The notes beneath the pieces are model-generated. The model ran no database searches. It had not been told where the DNA came from and saw only the letters and a list, made by a program, of their open reading frames with translations. Positions 35,632-44,260 of a stretch of 64,000 bases of DNA are shown piece after piece (positions within the stretch are counted from its first letter, which is position 1; the number at the start of each line of letters is the position of its first letter). Made by a program: the position numbers and the translations under genes. Source of the stretch: Sphingobacterium sp. PCS056 (GTDB lineage Bacteria > Bacteroidota > Bacteroidia > Sphingobacteriales > Sphingobacteriaceae). The stretch lies in assembly GCF_023273895.1 (NCBI RefSeq), contig NZ_CP096883.1, positions 3,906,001 through 3,970,000 on the forward strand. The letters are read 5' to 3'.

Positions 35632-36076
35632 AGCTATTATTAGGCCTGCTGTTGAAGCAGATGGTGTGAGGATGCTCGAATTAATTCGTGAACTTGCAAT
35701 AGTGGAAAAAGCACCCGATGAGGTAACTGTCTCTATGGAAGAGTTTCTAGATGCGGGATTTGGAAAAAATCCTATCTGGGGAGCTTTTGTTGCAGAAGTT
35801 GATGAGAAAATTGTAGGAATTTCCTTATATTACATTCGTTATTCCACTTGGAAAGGAAGAAGGCTCTATCTTGAGGATTTGATTGTGACAGAAAGTATGC
35901 GTGGCTCTGGAATTGGCAAACAACTTTTCGAAGAAACTCTTAATTTAGGTAAATCACAAGGATATCACGGTATGGTATGGCAGGTACTAGACTGGAACGA
36001 ACCTGCAATTCAATTCTACAAGAAATATAAAGCGGACTTCGATTCATCATGGATTAATGTATCGATCACATATTAA
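35624..36076 (+). CDS. GNAT acetyltransferase, spermidine/diamine-type
   Basis: A 150-residue GNAT enzyme. YLEDLIVTESMRGSGIGKQL holds the acetyl-CoA-binding RxxGxG, and WQVLDWNEPAIQFYKKY is the C-terminal motif of spermidine/spermine N1-acetyltransferase-like proteins. The likely substrate is a polyamine or small amine. It is translationally coupled to the YggS gene by an eight-base overlap. Confidence 0.87.
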   Translation: MTKAIIRPAVEADGVRMLELIRELAIVEKAPDEVTVSMEEFLDAGFGKNPIWGAFVAEVDEKIVGISLYYIRYSTWKGRRLYLEDLIVTESMRGSGIGKQLFEETLNLGKSQGYHGMVWQVLDWNEPAIQFYKKYKADFDSSWINVSITY

Positions 36077-36100
36077 AAGATAAAAGAACGGTTAAGTTAC

Positions 36101-36898
36101 ATGAAACCAGCACACTATTTATACCTCTATATTACATTTGCTTTATTGGGCAGCACTTCCTGTACAAGTGAGCAAGGAGAAACAGCACAAAAAATTAGTG
36201 GTGATACGCTCCATTATGATATGAAGGAAGTGCATAGGTATAGTAGCTTTTTTGTAAAAGAAGGTAAAAAGATCGATACCACATTTTTTAAAGCAAGATA
36301 TCCAGCTTTTAAAGATACAATGATCAATAGCTTATTGAGCCATTCCATTAATCTAGAAGGTGACTCTGAAATAAATAGTGCAGCGAAGAGATTTGTGGAT
36401 GCTTACGATGAGTATGTAGAAGAAAATAACGGTCAGTCTTCTGCCACTTGGTTTAGAGATCTTCACGCCAAAGTTTATCAAAATACGCCTAGGTTTATCA
36501 GTATAGAAACTAATCAAACCGAATATACGGGTGGAGCCCATGGCGATCATTTTACCTTGTTCAATCATTTTGATATCAAAACAGATCAAAAAATAACGCT
36601 TGTTGATATTGTCGATGAGAAAAATCAGAAAGAATTGACTAAAATTGCAGAAAAATATTTTCGCAAATTGGAAAAATTATCGAAGACAGAATCTCTAAAT
36701 GACAAGTACTTTTTTGAATCAGGCAATTTCACACTTGCGAATAATTTTGCTTTAACAAAAGAAAGCCTGCTGTTCTATTACAATGTATATGAAATAAAAC
36801 CTTACTCTGGGGGAAACACAACCCTAGAAGTTCCATATAAAGATATTAAGCACTTGATTTCAAACAAGGGCTTGGCATATATCAATAGTATTAATTAG
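36101..36898 (+). CDS. DUF3298/DUF4163 lipoprotein (RsiV-like fold)
   Basis: A 265-residue lipoprotein with a signal ending LLGSTSC (lipobox). It has a DUF4163-type region around residues 45-150 and a DUF3298 region after it. The motif EYTGGAHGDHFTLFNHFD is the hallmark shared with the lysozyme-binding anti-sigma factor RsiV. There is no membrane anchor or sigma factor next to it, so it is probably an envelope protein of unknown role. It lies 24 bases after the GNAT gene. Confidence 0.83.
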   Translation: MKPAHYLYLYITFALLGSTSCTSEQGETAQKISGDTLHYDMKEVHRYSSFFVKEGKKIDTTFFKARYPAFKDTMINSLLSHSINLEGDSEINSAAKRFVDAYDEYVEENNGQSSATWFRDLHAKVYQNTPRFISIETNQTEYTGGAHGDHFTLFNHFDIKTDQKITLVDIVDEKNQKELTKIAEKYFRKLEKLSKTESLNDKYFFESGNFTLANNFALTKESLLFYYNVYEIKPYSGGNTTLEVPYKDIKHLISNKGLAYINSIN

Positions 36899-36925
36899 CA
36901 ATCAACCTCAACGTAAATCATATCG

Positions 36926-38188
36926 ATGCAAGTTTTTAAATTTGGTGGCGCATCAGTCAAAGATGCTGAAAGTGTAAAAAATTCAGCATATATCATTTCT
37001 AAGTATAAAGTAGAGGCTTTATTAGTCGTTGTTTCGGCAATGGGTAAAACAACCAATCTATTAGAAGATGTAACTAAAGCATATTACCACAACACCGGTG
37101 AAGCTTTTGAAATGTTAGAAAAGGCTAAAGTATTTCACTTTAACATTTTGTCAGATCTATTCGAAGACCACAATCATCCTATCATTGATGAAATCGCGAA
37201 TTGTTTTGTTGAAATTGAATGGATATTGGAAGAAGAACCGCAAGATTCTTTTGATTATCTATTTGACCAAATCGTATCTACAGGGGAAATCGTATCTTCT
37301 AAAATACTAGCTGCTTATTTAAATCATATCGGCGTAAATTCAAAATGGCTGGATGCTCGGAATTATATCATGACCGACAATTCCTACACCGAAGCACAAG
37401 TCAACTGGGAGAAAACAGAGGCTATCATTCAAGCAGAGATTCCACATATCCTACAAGAATATTTAGGTATCACACAGGGTTTCATTGGTTCTACTTCAGA
37501 AAATTTCACAACGACATTAGGGCGTGAAGGATCAGATTATTCTGCGGCTATATTTGCAGCTTGTCTCGATGCGCAGCATGTTACCATTTGGAAAGATGTA
37601 CCTGGTGTTTTAAATGCAGATCCCAAATGGTTTGAGAAAACGGAGCTTATACCCGAATTATCGTACACCGATGCCATTGAATTGACTTATTATGGAGCGA
37701 CTGTCATTCATCCAAAAACAATTAAACCGCTACAGAACAAAAATATTCAATTGAATGTCCGTTCTTTTTTAAATCCAGAAGTACCCGGCACGAAGATCAA
37801 AAGTACAAATGTATCCTTACCGGTACCTTCTTTTATCTTTAAAGTGAATCAAATATTGATCTCTATATCACCACGTGACTTTTCTTTTATAGTAGAAGAT
37901 AATTTACGTGATATTTTTAATTTATTTCATCAATTTCGAATCAAACTTAATATGATGCACAATAGTGCTATTAATTTTTCAGTAGCTGTTGATGATACTG
38001 GACAAAACATTATTGATGTCTTAGAGGAATTGAAAAAGAAATTTAAGGTAAATATTGAAACAGGTTTAGAATTAATCACAATACGCTATTACAATCAAGA
38101 AACGATCAATCGTGTCTTGGTCAATAAAGAAGTGATAAGCGAATTGAAAGATACCTATACATGTCAGCTGCTTGTTAAAAAAATATAA
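36926..38188 (+). CDS. lysC: Aspartate kinase (monofunctional)
   Basis: A 420-residue amino-acid kinase that phosphorylates aspartate, the first step to lysine, threonine and methionine. It shows KFGGASVKDAES at the start, VVVSAMGKTTN, FIGSTSENFTTTLGREGSDYSAA and WKDVPGVLNADPK. The C-terminal region from about 300 carries two ACT-like repeats. The homoserine dehydrogenase is a separate protein (21825). The stop codon abuts the ATG of the next gene with no gap. Confidence 0.92.
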   Translation: MQVFKFGGASVKDAESVKNSAYIISKYKVEALLVVVSAMGKTTNLLEDVTKAYYHNTGEAFEMLEKAKVFHFNILSDLFEDHNHPIIDEIANCFVEIEWILEEEPQDSFDYLFDQIVSTGEIVSSKILAAYLNHIGVNSKWLDARNYIMTDNSYTEAQVNWEKTEAIIQAEIPHILQEYLGITQGFIGSTSENFTTTLGREGSDYSAAIFAACLDAQHVTIWKDVPGVLNADPKWFEKTELIPELSYTDAIELTYYGATVIHPKTIKPLQNKNIQLNVRSFLNPEVPGTKIKSTNVSLPVPSFIFKVNQILISISPRDFSFIVEDNLRDIFNLFHQFRIKLNMMHNSAINFSVAVDDTGQNIIDVLEELKKKFKVNIETGLELITIRYYNQETINRVLVNKEVISELKDTYTCQLLVKKI

Positions 38189-39370
38189 ATGAATATACAT
38201 ATCCTTCAAAAGGAGGTTCAAGATTTTATCCATCAACACGAACATGAATCTTCTGCTTCATTGGCATTAAAAAAATCTCCTTTTGAAGGTATAACATCCT
38301 CTGAACTTGCTTCACAGATAGATGGAAAACAGCGCTGTCGAAAAAAAATACCTCTTTGGGCACAAACTGACAATATCTATTATCCCGATAAGCTAAACTT
38401 AGAACAGTGCTCTTCGGAGAAGACTGCTCGATTTAAAGCATCGCTAATAGAACCTAATACGACATTAATCGATATCACAAGTGGCTTTGGGGTCGATGAC
38501 TACTACTTTGCTCAAGCAGCACAAAAAGTCATCTCCTGTGAAATTAATCCCGAACTTGCAGCCATATCGAAGTACAATGCGAAGCAATTACAGGCAGATA
38601 ATATAGATGTCATTGCTTCAGATGGGGTGAAATATATATTTGAAAATAAGGACCTTAAGATAGACTACATCTATATCGACCCGTCAAGAAGAGTCGCGCA
38701 ACAAAAGGTTTTTATGCTAAGTGACTGCGAACCCAATATCGTAGTATTGCAACAAGAGTTATTGCAGCGAGCAGATCATATCATCACTAAGGTAGCCCCT
38801 CTTTTGGATATTACTGCTGCACGATCAGAATTGCATCATGTCAAAGATATCTACGTGGTCAGCCTTCAAAATGACTGTAAAGAATTGCTATTTGTACAAA
38901 AAAAAGATTTCGTAGGTGAGCCTAATATCACTGCTGTTCGAATTTTTGGAGAGAAAACTCAACGATTTTGTTTTACTCAACAAGAAGAAGCTGATGCAGC
39001 AGTTAGCTTTTCGCAGCCCCTGCGTTACCTTTACGAACCTGATGTATGCCTCACGAAAGCTGGCGCTTTTAAGAGTATTACAAAAGCCTTTAATCTCAAA
39101 AAAATACACCAACATACACATCTCTACACGTCTGATATTTATGATGAGGATTTTTTAGGAAAAATCTATGAAATTTCTGAAGTCATTCCGTTTTCCATCT
39201 TCAAAAAATCTAAAGAGAAATTAAAAACTAACGCTGTTGCTAAAAATTTTCCTTTAAAAACCGAAGTGCTGAAGAAAAAATTTAAGATCAGTGACGGCGG
39301 TGAGTTACATAGTTTTTTTATAACTGACGCTGCAGATGAGCTAATTGTCATCCACGCGACACGAAAATAG
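38189..39370 (+). CDS. SAM-dependent methyltransferase with THUMP-like C-terminus
   Basis: A 393-residue class I methyltransferase. The SAM-binding motif I is TTLIDITSGFGVDDYYFA (about residue 95), motif II follows with VISCEINPEL, and the catalytic motif is IYIDPSRR, the DPxRR form of nucleic-acid methylases. The C-terminal 100 residues match the THUMP-like domain found with this family in Bacteroidota. An RNA target is likely but not proven. The start directly abuts the stop of the aspartate kinase gene. Confidence 0.85.
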   Translation: MNIHILQKEVQDFIHQHEHESSASLALKKSPFEGITSSELASQIDGKQRCRKKIPLWAQTDNIYYPDKLNLEQCSSEKTARFKASLIEPNTTLIDITSGFGVDDYYFAQAAQKVISCEINPELAAISKYNAKQLQADNIDVIASDGVKYIFENKDLKIDYIYIDPSRRVAQQKVFMLSDCEPNIVVLQQELLQRADHIITKVAPLLDITAARSELHHVKDIYVVSLQNDCKELLFVQKKDFVGEPNITAVRIFGEKTQRFCFTQQEEADAAVSFSQPLRYLYEPDVCLTKAGAFKSITKAFNLKKIHQHTHLYTSDIYDEDFLGKIYEISEVIPFSIFKKSKEKLKTNAVAKNFPLKTEVLKKKFKISDGGELHSFFITDAADELIVIHATRK

Positions 39371-39423
39371 TAAAGCGACATTATCATTACATAGTTCTCT
39401 AAAATAAACTATAATTTTATTTT

Positions 39424-40416
39424 ATGAGAAATATTGCTTTATCAGCTTTAGATCTTGCGCCAATCAAAAAAGGTTGCACAACATCAGAAGCATACAACAG
39501 AACCATAAAAATAGCGCAACATATTGAGCAGTTAGGATATAAAAGAATCTGGGTAGCAGAACACCATAATATGGAGTATATAGCTAGCTCTGCTACATCC
39601 TTAGTGATTCAACATATTGCTGCCAATACAAAAAGTATTCGGGTCGGTTCAGGAGGTATTATGCTCCCAAACCACTCTCCTTTAGTAATTGCAGAACAAT
39701 TTGGAACATTAGAAACTTTATATCCGAATCGTATTGACCTGGGATTAGGTCGTGCACCTGGTACAGATCAGGAAACGGCTATGGCGCTCCGCCGCAATAA
39801 TTTCAATACGGCATATCAATTTCCCCAAGACGTAGCTGCACTACAACAGTATTTCAGTGACGATAATGCAGATTCAAAAGTCCGTGCTTTTCCGGCTGAG
39901 GGCTTAAATGTGCCTTTATATATTTTAGGATCAAGTACTGATAGTGCTTATCTAGCCGCTAGTCTAGGTTTACCTTATGCTTTTGCTGCCCATTTTGCAC
40001 CTGCTCAACTAGCAAAAGCAAGTGAGATTTATCATCAAAATTTCAAACCGTCGGCAAGTCTTTCAGCACCATATTTCATTGTCTGTGTCAATGTGATAGC
40101 GGCTAAAACAACAGCAGAAGCAGAATTACAATCAACAAGTGTAAAAAATTTATTTGCAGGTATCCTGACTAATACTAGAGCCCCCCTATCTCCTCCCACA
40201 TTTGAAGTGATCTATAAAGGGATTCCTAGTATCGAGCAGGCGGCTGACAATATGTTGTCCTGTAGCTTCATAGGAGACAAAGAGACCATCAGACGTGAAT
40301 TGGAACCGTTTATCGAAAAGCTGCAAATAGATGAACTTATGGCCATCTCTTATATATATGATGATCAAAAATGTTTAGATTCCTTTAGCATACTAAAAGA
40401 AGCTTTAGAGGATTAA
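39424..40416 (+). CDS. LLM-class flavin-dependent oxidoreductase (luciferase-like)
   Basis: A 330-residue TIM-barrel flavin monooxygenase-like protein of the MsnO8 type. Conserved segments are IWVAEHHNMEYIASSATSL, RVGSGGIMLPNHSPLVIAEQF and RIDLGLGRAPGTD. It would use FMN supplied by a reductase; the substrate is unknown. It is separated from the methyltransferase gene by 53 bases. Confidence 0.93.
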   Translation: MRNIALSALDLAPIKKGCTTSEAYNRTIKIAQHIEQLGYKRIWVAEHHNMEYIASSATSLVIQHIAANTKSIRVGSGGIMLPNHSPLVIAEQFGTLETLYPNRIDLGLGRAPGTDQETAMALRRNNFNTAYQFPQDVAALQQYFSDDNADSKVRAFPAEGLNVPLYILGSSTDSAYLAASLGLPYAFAAHFAPAQLAKASEIYHQNFKPSASLSAPYFIVCVNVIAAKTTAEAELQSTSVKNLFAGILTNTRAPLSPPTFEVIYKGIPSIEQAADNMLSCSFIGDKETIRRELEPFIEKLQIDELMAISYIYDDQKCLDSFSILKEALED

Positions 40417-40473
40417 TCAAAACACATACATCGGGCACTATAATTGATATAGCTATTCAAATTATAATGTCCG

Positions 40474-41292
40474 ATGAAATATTTAAGCCTTACAACACTA
40501 TTATTAGCTCTGACAATTCAGTCTTGTCAAAATAACACTCAAGTTAACAAGACTATACCTACCGACAGCGTCACGACAACAACAGGCGATATAACCACAC
40601 CTACTACTACGAAGCCTAATAACCTGAAGAACTCAACACCTGTGGGATCCATTGTTATGATTGACACATACCGAATCTATGAAGAGGCTGAAGATCCTAG
40701 TAAAATACTAAATAAAAATTGGTTTGATCTCTATGAAGAGAATGGTCAATATTATTTGGCAAAAGTAGACTATAAGATTGAAGATGGTTATAGCGAATGT
40801 GCTGGCGTACCTACAAAATCAGTAATATCGAAAAGAAATTCTATGCTATTCTTAAACTTTCCTTTTTTAAAAGCAGGAAAAATAGAAAATCTCAAAATCA
40901 CACAGGCTGAAATTTGGCCAAAAGAAACCGTTATCTACAATTTTAATAATCAAAAATATCAACTGAAAGGATATGGAGATATTCTAGGTACACAAGTTCG
41001 ATCTAATGATCAAGGTCGCGAAGAGGTATTTCATGAAGTCAAAAATTATAAATTGACTTACTCTTACAATGGGTCATCTGAAGCCAATATGATACAAGAA
41101 GAGCAATTTAATGACACATTTATCAAAACACTATTTGTAGGCGATATTGATCGTGATGGCAAACTTGATTTTATCATCTCCAAACCCACTAATTATGAAG
41201 AAAATAGTATCATGCTGATTCTATCATCACAAATAAAAGAGAATAATATCCAAAAAAATAGTTTTCAGCAAAGCGTTCAATTTGATTGTTAA
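40474..41292 (+). CDS. Hypothetical lipoprotein of 272 residues
   Basis: The signal ends TIQSC (lipobox, Cys18), followed by a Thr-rich disordered stretch (about 20-50). The core is beta-rich. Near the C-terminus GDIDRDGKLDFIISKP is an FG-GAP / EF-hand-like calcium-binding DxDxDG loop, as seen in integrin-alpha-type repeats. I do not recognise a family for the whole chain. The next gene begins two bases after its stop. Confidence 0.75.
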   Translation: MKYLSLTTLLLALTIQSCQNNTQVNKTIPTDSVTTTTGDITTPTTTKPNNLKNSTPVGSIVMIDTYRIYEEAEDPSKILNKNWFDLYEENGQYYLAKVDYKIEDGYSECAGVPTKSVISKRNSMLFLNFPFLKAGKIENLKITQAEIWPKETVIYNFNNQKYQLKGYGDILGTQVRSNDQGREEVFHEVKNYKLTYSYNGSSEANMIQEEQFNDTFIKTLFVGDIDRDGKLDFIISKPTNYEENSIMLILSSQIKENNIQKNSFQQSVQFDC

Positions 41293-41294
41293 AC

Positions 41295-41951
41295 ATGAAT
41301 ATAAAGAAAGTCATTCAAGATTTCAATCCGATACAAAAAAGCCTAATCTCGCTTTTGGTAGCTATTATCACGACAACTATTAGCTATCAGTATGATATCG
41401 GTTTGCTTATGCTCACCCTGCTCTTTTGGATTACATTTTGTCTTACTTACATTGCTTTATCGTGGTATATTTTCTACCGAATGCCTGTCGCTCTTATCGT
41501 TAAAAAAGCAGCTTCTGAGGATGGCAGCAGATTATTTGTTTCTATTTTTATTCTACTAGCCAGCTTCACTTGTCTGTTCGCAGTACTGCTCATCATCATC
41601 GCAGACCCAGGAACTAATATGTCTAAAGGTTTAAGTATTAGTATCTGTGTCTTGAGCATTATCAGCTCTTGGTTCTTAGTACATACGACTTATGTCTTTC
41701 ATTATGCCCATCTGTATTATGCTGAGGGATCTGAAGGAAAAGGTCTAGATTTTCCAGGAAACGAAAAACCGGATTATGTAGATTTTGCATATTTTTCTTT
41801 TGTTTTAGGTTGTACTTTCCAGGTGTCTGATATTGAAGTTTCTTCACGAAAGATCAGAAGAGTGGTTTTATTTCATGGTCTGCTTTCTTTTGCATTAAAT
41901 ACTTTTGTAGTCGCTTTGACCATTAATATTATTTCTGGATTAATCCATTAA
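41295..41951 (+). CDS. DUF1345 membrane protein
   Basis: A 218-residue protein with five or so helices. The segment FLVHTTYVFHYAHLYY followed by GLDFPGNEKPDYVDFAYFSFVLGCTFQVSD is the DUF1345 signature. The function is unknown. The start is ATG 41295, two bases after the preceding lipoprotein gene, so the two are very likely co-transcribed. Confidence 0.88.
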   Translation: MNIKKVIQDFNPIQKSLISLLVAIITTTISYQYDIGLLMLTLLFWITFCLTYIALSWYIFYRMPVALIVKKAASEDGSRLFVSIFILLASFTCLFAVLLIIIADPGTNMSKGLSISICVLSIISSWFLVHTTYVFHYAHLYYAEGSEGKGLDFPGNEKPDYVDFAYFSFVLGCTFQVSDIEVSSRKIRRVVLFHGLLSFALNTFVVALTINIISGLIH

Positions 41952-42249
41952 TAAGGAAGAAAGGGCAATAGTCGCTCATAAGACTAATAATAATATTGAT
42001 TAATTTTAGACATATAAAGTGCTTGGCAAGACCAACAATACTTACTTATGACAACAAATATTTTGGTCCATTTTATAGCAAAAAACATGCTAACAGGCTA
42101 ACTCCTAAAATTGGATCTGTTGATTCAGAAAAAATAACAACAGCTATGTCAGATTTTTGAGATTAAATAAAAGTCGTACAGAAAATTTGACAATTTCGAT
42201 CACTCATAATATCACAACTTCGATTCCCTTAAGTGGGAAGTCGTCATAT
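41952..42249. other. Intergenic stretch with one possible broken or tiny gene
   Basis: No standard gene. On the plus strand one frame is open from 41972 to a stop at 42160 (54 codons from a TTG at 41996). It contains DNKYFGPFYSKKHANR and GSVDSEKITTAMSDF, which looks protein-like, but there is no ATG, promoter or recognised family. Confidence 0.35.
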
Positions 42250-42286
42250 AAAAAAGAACGCACACATCGAGCGATGTTGTGCGTTC
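42250..42286 (-). terminator. Terminator of the ammonium transporter gene
   Basis: On the minus strand a 14-bp stem with a single bulge (GAACGCAC and GTGCGTTC outer arms, 42256-42286) is followed by six T's. Confidence 0.88.
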
Positions 42287-42314
42287 ATAATTGAAAGGGA
42301 ATTGAAAGGATTCT

Positions 42315-43625
42315 TTATAGTTTTTCTGCATGTTGTGAAATATCCATACCGATCAACTCCTCTTCTTCCGATGTGCGAAGAGGTGAAATCAGATCTGTTA
42401 TTTTCAACAATAAGAAAGCAACAATCAAAATAAAAGCGGAAGAGGCAAACAGACCAATCATATGTGCCTGAAATAAACCAACCTCACCGTAAAATAAACC
42501 ATTATGCTCAACAGCACTATTGATCTGTTTGTGAGCAAATACACCCGTTAAAATCATTCCAACGATTCCTCCTACCCCATGACAAGGAAAAACATCTAAT
42601 GTATCGTCCACTTTAGAACGTGTACGCCAATCCACCACAAGGCGACTAACGATAGCTGCAATAGCACCTATAACTAAAGAATGTGGAACTGTTACAAATC
42701 CTGCAGCTGGGGTAATAGCAACCAGCCCAACAACAAGCCCAATGCAAGTTCCCATGGCTGAAGGTTTTGTCCCCCGTACAGCATCAAAGAAAATCCAAGT
42801 GAGTGCTGCAGCAGCCGAAGCTGTCATTGTTGTCGATAATGCCGTCGAGGCAAGACTAGAAGCTGAAAATGCTGAACCTGCATTGAAACCAAACCAACCA
42901 AACCAGAGCATACCTGTACCCAACAGCACATAAGTAATACGGGCCGGCGTATGATGTCCAGGTTCACGACCTTGTTTTAAATAAATAGCCGATGCAAGTG
43001 CTGTTAGTCCTGCTGACATATGCACGACAGTACCACCTGCAAAATCCAAAACGCCCAATTTAAACAGCAATCCGTCTGGATGCCATGTGGCATGAGCAAG
43101 AGGTGCATAAATGAAAACAAAAAATAAGCAGATAAATAAAATATAGGAAGTGAAGCGAATTCGCTCTGCAAAAGCACCCGTAATCAAAGCTGGAGTAATA
43201 ATAGCAAATTTCAATTGAAACATAGCAAATAAGGCAAACGGAATCGTTGGCGCTCCAACCCAAGGCTTCCCATCCAGAACATCATGAAACATAAAATACG
43301 TCATGGGATTACCAATAACACCTCCAACACTATCTCCAAATACTAAACTAAATCCAAATACCACCCAAATCACGCTAACAACAGCCATACAGATAAAACT
43401 TTGCAACATGGTGGATATTACATTCTTTTTCCTGACCATTCCACCATAAAAATATGCTAAACCAGGTGTCATAATAAGAACTAGAGCTGTTGAAGTCAGC
43501 ATCCATGCGACATCAGCCCCATTATACTCATAATTGGTCTTATTTTTAGGTAAAGAGGGAAAAAATAGTGACAACACCACTATAGCTAACATAAAATAAA
43601 AAGGAATAGCTGTTTTTTTAATCAT
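42315..43625 (-). CDS. amt: Ammonium transporter (Amt/MEP/Rh family)
   Basis: A 436-residue channel with eleven helices plus an N-terminal one. Key segments are TPGLAYFYGGMVRKKN near the start, the pore region FAGGTVVHMSAGLTALASA with the first pore His, and FPCHGVGGIVGMILTGVFAH with the second His. It moves ammonia into the cell. No PII-type glnK regulator is adjacent, which is unusual but not unknown in this phylum. It is a single gene with a strong terminator. Confidence 0.95.
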   Translation of the reverse strand: MIKKTAIPFYFMLAIVVLSLFFPSLPKNKTNYEYNGADVAWMLTSTALVLIMTPGLAYFYGGMVRKKNVISTMLQSFICMAVVSVIWVVFGFSLVFGDSVGGVIGNPMTYFMFHDVLDGKPWVGAPTIPFALFAMFQLKFAIITPALITGAFAERIRFTSYILFICLFFVFIYAPLAHATWHPDGLLFKLGVLDFAGGTVVHMSAGLTALASAIYLKQGREPGHHTPARITYVLLGTGMLWFGWFGFNAGSAFSASSLASTALSTTMTASAAAALTWIFFDAVRGTKPSAMGTCIGLVVGLVAITPAAGFVTVPHSLVIGAIAAIVSRLVVDWRTRSKVDDTLDVFPCHGVGGIVGMILTGVFAHKQINSAVEHNGLFYGEVGLFQAHMIGLFASSAFILIVAFLLLKITDLISPLRTSEEEELIGMDISQHAEKL

Positions 43626-43774
43626 TTTTGTTTTTTTTCTTAATCAACACCCAAATTAAGAGAAAAAAAATAGTAAAACCTATATTTTTTTTAAAAAAAT
43701 ATATAAAAAATAGATATTAATTGAAATTAAAAACACTAAATGAATAAAAACTTATAAATATCAAAATATAAGGA

Positions 43775-43811
43775 ACAAAAAAAAGGATGAATTTAAAAAA
43801 TTCACCCTTTT
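43775..43811 (-). terminator. Terminator of trxA
   Basis: A 12-bp stem with one G-U pair (43782-43793 with 43799-43810) and a 5-base A loop, followed on the minus strand by a T run. Confidence 0.75.
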
Positions 43812-43832
43812 AACAAGATTTATACAATAAAA

Positions 43833-44150
43833 CTAAAATTGCTTCTCTAATTTCTCACTTAATACTGATTTTGGAACAGCTCCGATTTGTTTATCAACAA
43901 TTTCACCGTTCTTAAAGAACAATAAAGCTGGAATGTTACGAATTCCAAAACGAACTGAGATTTCTGGATTCTCATCTACATTCACTTTTCCGATTACTGC
44001 TTTATCACCGTAATCATTAGCCAATTCTTCCACAATTGGACCTACCATACGACATGGACCACACCATTCTGCCCAAAAGTCAACTAAAACTGGTTTGTCC
44101 GATTTCAAAACAACTTCTTCAAAGTTGCTATCTGTAATTTCTAAAGCCAT
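43833..44150 (-). CDS. trxA: Thioredoxin
   Basis: A 105-residue cytoplasmic thioredoxin. The redox site is WCGPC with Cys30 and Cys33, the cis-Pro is in IRNIPALLFF, and the conserved Asp and Lys of KVNVDENPE are in place. It reduces disulfides in many proteins and receives electrons from thioredoxin reductase. It is monocistronic, with a -7 box at 44209. Confidence 0.97.
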   Translation of the reverse strand: MALEITDSNFEEVVLKSDKPVLVDFWAEWCGPCRMVGPIVEELANDYGDKAVIGKVNVDENPEISVRFGIRNIPALLFFKNGEIVDKQIGAVPKSVLSEKLEKQF

Positions 44151-44208
44151 ATTTCTTATTTTTTTAACCGAAGTTATTTGTTAATTATTATTTACTCTTT
44201 TATAAGAA

Positions 44209-44216
44209 CAAATATA
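44209..44216 (-). promoter_or_regulatory. -7 box of trxA
   Basis: TATATTTG on the minus strand, matching TAnnTTTG, 58 bases ahead of the trxA ATG. No clear -33 TTTG was seen. Confidence 0.45.
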
Positions 44217-44260
44217 ATAAAGATGTACGTAATATAAGTGTAATATTAAATTGACTTCTT

